From contig JAWVEV010000039.1 of the NCBI GenBank assembly GCA_033856535.1, positions 1-40,110 on the forward strand: a stretch of DNA of 40,110 nucleotides. The letters run 5' to 3'. Shown here piece by piece: positions 31,794-40,110 of this stretch. The notes below the pieces were generated by a model. That model ran no database searches and was not told the DNA's origin. It saw only the letters and a program-made list of their open reading frames with translations. How positions within the stretch are numbered: position 1 is the first letter of the stretch; each line of letters begins with the position of its first letter. This stretch comes from JAWVEV01 sp033856535. GTDB lineage: Bacteria > Actinomycetota > Thermoleophilia > Miltoncostaeales > Miltoncostaeaceae. The translations under genes were made by a program, and so were the position numbers.

Positions 31794-32283
31794 CGGGCGC
31801 CGGCGGCGGCGCAAGCGGGACCTGGCGCCGGCGGCGGACCAGCTCGCCCGGTGGCAGAGGAAGGCGACCGGGAAGTCGGGCGCGCCGGGGCCGGAGCTCT
31901 CGGCCGCGCGCGCGGGCTGGGCGCGCGCCGGCGGCCCGGCGCTCGCGGCGCAATCGATCCCGCTGCGCCGCAGCCGCGCCGGCGTGCTGACCGTCGCCTG
32001 CGCGAGCGCGGCCTGGGCCCAGGCGCTCCAGGCGCGGGCCGAGGAGCTGCTGGTGCGCCTCGCCGAGGCCGCCCCCGAGGCCCGCGTCACGAGCCTGCGC
32101 TTCGTCGTGAGCGACGACGCGCTGCCCGAACCGCCGCCTCCCCCGAAGGCGCCGCCGAGGCCCCCGTCGGCCGCGGTGCGCGAGGCCGCCCGCGAGGCCG
32201 TCGGCGAGGTGAGCGACCCGCGCCTTCGCGAGCTGCTCGAGCGGGCCGCCGCCGCGGCGCTGAATCGGGATGATCGGAACTGA
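31780..32283 (+). CDS. dciA: DUF721 / DciA-type helicase-loading protein
   Basis: Protein of 167 residues matching DUF721, now called DciA. This is the ancestral loader or operator of the replicative helicase DnaB in bacteria that lack DnaC/DnaI. The core is LSAARAGWARAGGPALAAQS, IPLRRSRAGVLTVACASAAWAQAL (the typical G-x-L-x-V-x-x-x-S-x-x-W-x-x-x-L) and LLVRLAEAAP. The N-terminal basic stretch (RPDGRRRRRKRDLAP) and a C-terminal Pro-rich helical tail may bind DNA and DnaB. The gene place, between recF and gyrB, is the standard one for actinobacterial DciA. GTG 31780 lies inside the end of recF. Confidence 0.85.
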   Translation: MSRPDGRRRRRKRDLAPAADQLARWQRKATGKSGAPGPELSAARAGWARAGGPALAAQSIPLRRSRAGVLTVACASAAWAQALQARAEELLVRLAEAAPEARVTSLRFVVSDDALPEPPPPPKAPPRPPSAAVREAAREAVGEVSDPRLRELLERAAAAALNRDDRN

Positions 32284-32286
32284 TTT

Positions 32287-32313
32287 CTCCTGCAAAACGC
32301 GCACATGCAGGAG
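32287..32313. promoter_or_regulatory. 8-bp perfect inverted repeat upstream of gyrB
   Basis: CTCCTGCA (32287-32294) and TGCAGGAG (32306-32313) are exact complements, 11 bases apart, starting 4 bases after the dciA stop and ending 22 bases before the -10-like element of gyrB. It could be an operator or the dciA terminator; no T-run follows. Confidence 0.5.
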
Positions 32314-32335
32314 GCGATCCGCCGACCCGGGCTGC

Positions 32336-32341
32336 TAAACT
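32336..32341 (+). promoter_or_regulatory. -10-like TAAACT of gyrB
   Basis: TAAACT, 33 bases before the TTG start, with a Shine-Dalgarno (GGGAGG) between. No clear -35 at normal spacing. Confidence 0.4.
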
Positions 32342-32374
32342 TCACACGAGAGTAACGTCCCCGTCGGGAGGCAC

Positions 32375-34795
32375 TTGAGCGAGTCCAGCCCCCAGGCCCA
32401 GGTGGCCACCCACAGTTACGACGCCGAGGACATCACCGTCCTCGAAGGGCTCGAGGCGGTGCGTCGCCGCCCCGGCATGTACATCGGCTCCACCGGCCCC
32501 CGCGGGCTGCACCACCTGGTGTACGAGGTGCTCGACAACAGCGTCGACGAGGCGCTGCAGGGCTACGGCGACCGGGTCGAGGTGACGCTTCACCCCGACG
32601 GCTCCTGCACCGTTGTCGACAACGGGCGCGGCATCCCGGTGGCCGAGATGGCCGACCAGGGCGGCCGGAGCGCTCTCGAGGTCGTGCTCACCGTGCTCCA
32701 CGCCGGCGGCAAGTTCGGCGGCGAGGGCTACAAGGTGTCCGGCGGCCTGCACGGCGTGGGCCTCAGCGTGGTCAACGCGCTGTCCGAGGCGCTCACCGCG
32801 ACGGTGTACCGCGACGGCCACACCTTCGAGCAGCGCTACGCGCTCGGCATCCCGCTGGGGCCGATCCAGCGCAACGGCACCTCGGCCGCCACCGGCACGA
32901 CGATCAGCTTCAAGCCGGATCCCGACATCTTCGAGGAGCCGGACTTCGACTTCGACACGCTGGCCCAGCGCTTCCGCGAGACCGCGTTCCTCACGCGGGG
33001 GCTGCTGATCCGCCTGGTCGACGAGCGCGATGCCGGCCGCGAGGTCGAGTTCCAGTACCAGGGCGGCATCGAGGACTTCGTCCGGCACCTCAACGAGAGC
33101 CGCGACGCCGTCCAGAAGGACGTCATCTCGCTGTCGCTCGAGGGCCCCGAGGGGGCGCTCGAGGTCGCGCTGCAGTGGACCACCGGCTACACCGAGTCGG
33201 TCTATTCGTTCGCGAACAACATCAACACCCACGAGGGCGGCACCCACCTCACCGGCTTCCGCACCGCGCTCACGCGAACGCTCAACGACTACGCGCGCGC
33301 CAAGGGCCTGCTGAAGGAGAAGGACGACAACCTGGAGGGTCCCGACACCCGCGAGGGGCTCACCGCGATCATCTCGGTGAAGCTGCGCGAGCCGCAGTTC
33401 GAGGGCCAGACCAAGACCAAGCTCGGCAACTCGGAGATCGCCGGCTTCGTGGCCGCCGCCGTGGCCCAGGGCCTGGCCGAGTATCTCGAGGAGCACCCGG
33501 TCGAGGCCCGGGCGATCGTGAACAAGGCCACCAGCGCCTCGCAGGCGCGGCTGGCGGCCCGCAAGGCCCGCGACCTGGCGCGCCGCAAGGGCGCGATGGA
33601 CAACACCGGCCTGCCGGGCAAGCTCGCCGACTGCTCGGACCGGGACCCCGAGAACACCGAGCTCTTCCTGGTCGAGGGCGACTCGGCCGGCGGCTCGGCG
33701 CAGAGCGGCCGCCAGTCCAGCTTCCAGGCGATCCTGCCCCTGCGCGGGAAGATCATCAACGTCGAGAAGGCGCGCTTCGACAAGGTCCTGGGCAACACCG
33801 AGGTCCAGGCGATGATCACCGCGATGGGCACCGGCATCGGCGAGGACTTCGACCTCGCCAAGGCCCGGTACCACAAGCTCATCGTGATGACCGACGCCGA
33901 CGTGGACGGCGCGCACATCCGCACGCTCATCCTGACGTTCCTGTTCCGGCACATGCCGGCCCTGATCGACGCCGGCTACGTCTACATCGCCTGCCCGCCG
34001 CTCTACAAGGTGAAGCAGGGCAACCAGGAGCAGTACATCGAGAAGGAGTCCGAGCTCGAGGAGTGGCTGCTCGACCGGAACCTGGGCGACCTGACCGTGG
34101 TCGGCGCGGAGGGCGGCGAGGGGATCCAGCTCACCAAGGCGCGCTTCCAGCGCTTCACGCGCCACCTGCGCGACCACGAGCGGTGGGCCTCGACGTTGCG
34201 CGCGGTGCTCGGGGCGCCGCTGGTGTCCTTCCTGCAGCGCCACGGTTTGGTCGAGGTGCGGCCGCCGTCGCTGGAGGGGCTGGCCGAGGTGATCCCGGCC
34301 TCCGGCACCGGCGCGGTGGCGCTCTCGGTGGTCGGCCTCGACGCCCAGGCCGAGACGCTGCGCGTGCGGTCGATCGAGACCGACACCGGGGAGGCCCACA
34401 CGGTCACGGTGCCGCTGACGGTCTTCCGCGGCCGCGAGCTGGCCGGGCTGGCTGAGGCGCGCGGGCGCCTGCGCGACGTGATCGGCTCGCCGCCGTTCGA
34501 GGTGCGCCGGGGAACGAAGCGCCGGCCGGCGCCGACCTACGAGACGCTGCGCGGGGCGGTGCTCGAGCTCTGCCGCGAGGGCATCGCGCTCAACCGCTTC
34601 AAGGGCCTCGGCGAGATGAACAGCGAGCAGCTCTGGGAGACCACGATGGACCCCGAACGGCGCATCCTGCAGCGCGTGACGATGGAGGACGCCGCGGCCG
34701 CCGAGCTGCTCTTCTCGATGCTGATGGGCGAGAAGGTCGAGCCCCGGCGCGCGTTCATCGAGAAGAACGCCCAGGCCGCCGTCCTGGATGTGTAA
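32375..34795 (+). CDS. gyrB: DNA gyrase subunit B with C-terminal insertion
   Basis: ATPase subunit of DNA gyrase, 806 residues. The GHKL domain begins with EGLEAVRRRPGMYIGSTGPR and has DNSVDEAL, VVDNGRGIPV and LHGVGLSVVNALS. The TOPRIM domain has EGDSAGGSA (about 434) and the metal-binding DADVDGAHI (about 507-515). C-terminal YKV is followed by an extra segment, so that RFKGLGEMNSEQLWETTMDP comes about 190 residues later instead of about 45. A gyrB of some 805 residues is usual for E. coli-type enzymes with their TOPRIM insertion, not for the shorter actinobacterial GyrB. TTG 32375 is chosen by GGGAGG 5 bases upstream and by the family-like start. It is 21 bases before gyrA. Confidence 0.96.
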   Translation: MSESSPQAQVATHSYDAEDITVLEGLEAVRRRPGMYIGSTGPRGLHHLVYEVLDNSVDEALQGYGDRVEVTLHPDGSCTVVDNGRGIPVAEMADQGGRSALEVVLTVLHAGGKFGGEGYKVSGGLHGVGLSVVNALSEALTATVYRDGHTFEQRYALGIPLGPIQRNGTSAATGTTISFKPDPDIFEEPDFDFDTLAQRFRETAFLTRGLLIRLVDERDAGREVEFQYQGGIEDFVRHLNESRDAVQKDVISLSLEGPEGALEVALQWTTGYTESVYSFANNINTHEGGTHLTGFRTALTRTLNDYARAKGLLKEKDDNLEGPDTREGLTAIISVKLREPQFEGQTKTKLGNSEIAGFVAAAVAQGLAEYLEEHPVEARAIVNKATSASQARLAARKARDLARRKGAMDNTGLPGKLADCSDRDPENTELFLVEGDSAGGSAQSGRQSSFQAILPLRGKIINVEKARFDKVLGNTEVQAMITAMGTGIGEDFDLAKARYHKLIVMTDADVDGAHIRTLILTFLFRHMPALIDAGYVYIACPPLYKVKQGNQEQYIEKESELEEWLLDRNLGDLTVVGAEGGEGIQLTKARFQRFTRHLRDHERWASTLRAVLGAPLVSFLQRHGLVEVRPPSLEGLAEVIPASGTGAVALSVVGLDAQAETLRVRSIETDTGEAHTVTVPLTVFRGRELAGLAEARGRLRDVIGSPPFEVRRGTKRRPAPTYETLRGAVLELCREGIALNRFKGLGEMNSEQLWETTMDPERRILQRVTMEDAAAAELLFSMLMGEKVEPRRAFIEKNAQAAVLDV

Positions 34796-34816
34796 ACCCG
34801 AGGGAAGGACCGCCTA

Positions 34817-37380
<2,564 letters not shown>

Positions 37381-37381
<1 letters not shown>

Positions 37382-37407
37382 GCCGCGGCCCCGCCGGGGG
37401 CGCGGCC
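37381..37407 (+). terminator. long GC hairpin after gyrA
   Basis: GGCCGCG (37381-37387) pairs with CGCGGCC (37401-37407), and CCCC (37389-37392) pairs with GGGG (37397-37400), with one bulged G. An 11-bp stem directly at the gyrA stop, followed by TGTCAC; no long T-run. Confidence 0.55.
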
Positions 37408-37422
37408 TGTCACAGTGGGCCG

Positions 37423-39423
<2,001 letters not shown>

Positions 39424-39428
39424 GGCCC

Positions 39429-40110
39429 TCAGACCGGGTCGGGCTCGGCCCGGACGCGCTCGGCGACGGCCTCCGGGGCGTGGGCCGCGGCGATCACGCC
39501 GGCGCCGAGCTCGAGGCCGGCGAGGGTTCCCAGGCGCGGCACCGCGTCGAGGTGCCAGTGGTACCGGTCGGTGCCGCCGGGGTGGCGCGCGTACAGCCAG
39601 AGGTTCGCCGCGGGCGCGTCGAACGCTGCGCCGAGCCGCGCCAGCAGGCGCCGGACCAGCCGCCCGACGGCCGCGGGATCGGTTTCCGGACCCCACGCCG
39701 GGGCGTGGCGCGCCGGCGCCACCCGCACGGTTCCCGAGAGCGGGGGCACCTCCGGCACGTAGGCCACCAGACCCTCGCCCTCGGCGACCGCCCGCTCCCC
39801 GGCCATCGCCAGCTCGGCGCAGACCGGGCATCGCCCGGCCTCGGCGAAGGCGCGCTCGCGCGCGACCAGGTGCGGCGGCGCGAACGGCAGGCCCACCAGC
39901 TGGGCGTGGGTGTGCTCCAGCGACGCGCCCGCCTCCGCGCCCTGGTTCAGGAACAGGAACGGCCAGAGATCCCGCGGGTCGCCGGCGATCGCCTCGAGCC
40001 GCTCGGACCAGGCCCCGGCGGCCCGCGCGGCCTCCTCGGCGCTGAGGTCGGCGATGCGGCCCACGTGGCGCGGGGTGTTCACGTTCACCTCGTGCACGCC
40101 CTCCGCGGGG
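39429..40110 (-). CDS. galT: galactose-1-phosphate uridylyltransferase, N-terminus outside window
   Basis: HIT-superfamily nucleotidyltransferase of the Leloir pathway (UDP-glucose + galactose-1-phosphate exchange). The visible 227 residues are the middle and C-terminal parts: VHEVNVNTPRHVG, FLFLNQGAEAGASLEHTHAQ with the catalytic H-x-H, QLVGLPFAP, RCPVCAELA with the zinc-site Cys pair, and the late GGTDRYHWHLDAVPRLG and GAGVIAAAHAPEAVA. The frame continues past 40110 (AEGVHEV), so the apparent GTG at 40097 is internal. About 100-110 residues are missing. It links to sugar-nucleotide supply but is far from the polysaccharide locus. Confidence 0.88.
   Translation of the reverse strand, partial: PAEGVHEVNVNTPRHVGRIADLSAEEAARAAGAWSERLEAIAGDPRDLWPFLFLNQGAEAGASLEHTHAQLVGLPFAPPHLVARERAFAEAGRCPVCAELAMAGERAVAEGEGLVAYVPEVPPLSGTVRVAPARHAPAWGPETDPAAVGRLVRRLLARLGAAFDAPAANLWLYARHPGGTDRYHWHLDAVPRLGTLAGLELGAGVIAAAHAPEAVAERVRAEPDPV

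Noticed and set aside
40078..40110. Second parS or DnaA box near the right end (ACGTTCACCTCGTG)
   Set aside because: It lacks the palindrome and lies in the coding sequence of galT; too many mismatches.

Overview
The window is one continuous, very GC-rich stretch (by eye well above 70% G+C, with almost every third codon position G or C). It looks chromosomal and actinobacterial. The block yidC-yidD-rnpA-rpmH / dnaA ... dnaN-recF-dciA-gyrB-gyrA marks the neighbourhood of a bacterial replication origin. The mix of a DUF2630 protein, a DUF151 nuclease, TatA/TatC and many GTG/TTG starts suggests a deep-branching actinobacterium of the Thermoleophilia (Solirubrobacterales-like) type. That placement is an inference from gene content, not a phylogeny.

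Left part, 1-17154 (+ strand): a tightly packed cell-surface polysaccharide locus. It holds a 5'-truncated GT4 glycosyltransferase, a Wzy/O-antigen-ligase-like polymerase, a second GT4, an ATP-grasp ligase, a polysaccharide-deacetylase::GT4 fusion, a WbuB-like GT4, a PglC/WcaJ-like initiating sugar-phosphate transferase, a second ATP-grasp ligase, a Wzz-like chain-length protein, two tandem secreted PQQ-type beta-propeller proteins, a MurJ-family flippase, a UDP-glucuronate decarboxylase (UDP-xylose supply) and an ABC ATPase with no permease. Most neighbours overlap by 3-26 bases, so 1043-15178 reads as one operon for a lipid-linked, Wzx/Wzy-style polymer. Two ATP-grasp ligases suggest an amide- or amino-acid-type decoration.

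Middle, 17151-20946: housekeeping genes. These are DedA, TatC and TatA on the minus strand, a type II chorismate mutase, a DUF151 bifunctional nuclease, tRNA-Ile(GAU) preceded by a 29-bp direct repeat, and a NarL-type response regulator whose phospho-acceptor aspartate is replaced by glutamate.

Origin region, 20980-37381: minus-strand parB-parA-rsmG (with a parS site in the first codons of rsmG), jag/khpB, yidC, yidD, rnpA and rpmH run away from a 447-bp spacer with DnaA-box-like sites. On the other side a HATPase/winged-helix protein directly precedes dnaA. Between dnaA and dnaN lie a duplicated hairpin, an RsbW-like anti-sigma factor on the opposite strand, a DUF2630 gene and a 334-bp spacer rich in CTCCAC/GTGGAG. 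Then come dnaN, recF, dciA, gyrB (with an extra segment of roughly 145 residues near the C-terminus) and gyrA. The window closes with ftsH and, convergent to it, a galT cut by the window end.

Two cross-cutting patterns deserve attention. (i) Several start-unit genes have a TAnnnT hexamer 6-9 bases before the start codon and no Shine-Dalgarno, as expected for leaderless mRNAs. (ii) Several conserved proteins cannot be given their full N-terminus with ATG/GTG/TTG. For dedA and yidD a CTG codon sits exactly 6 bases after a strong Shine-Dalgarno. I found no insertion sequences, CRISPR arrays, prophage genes or rRNA genes.
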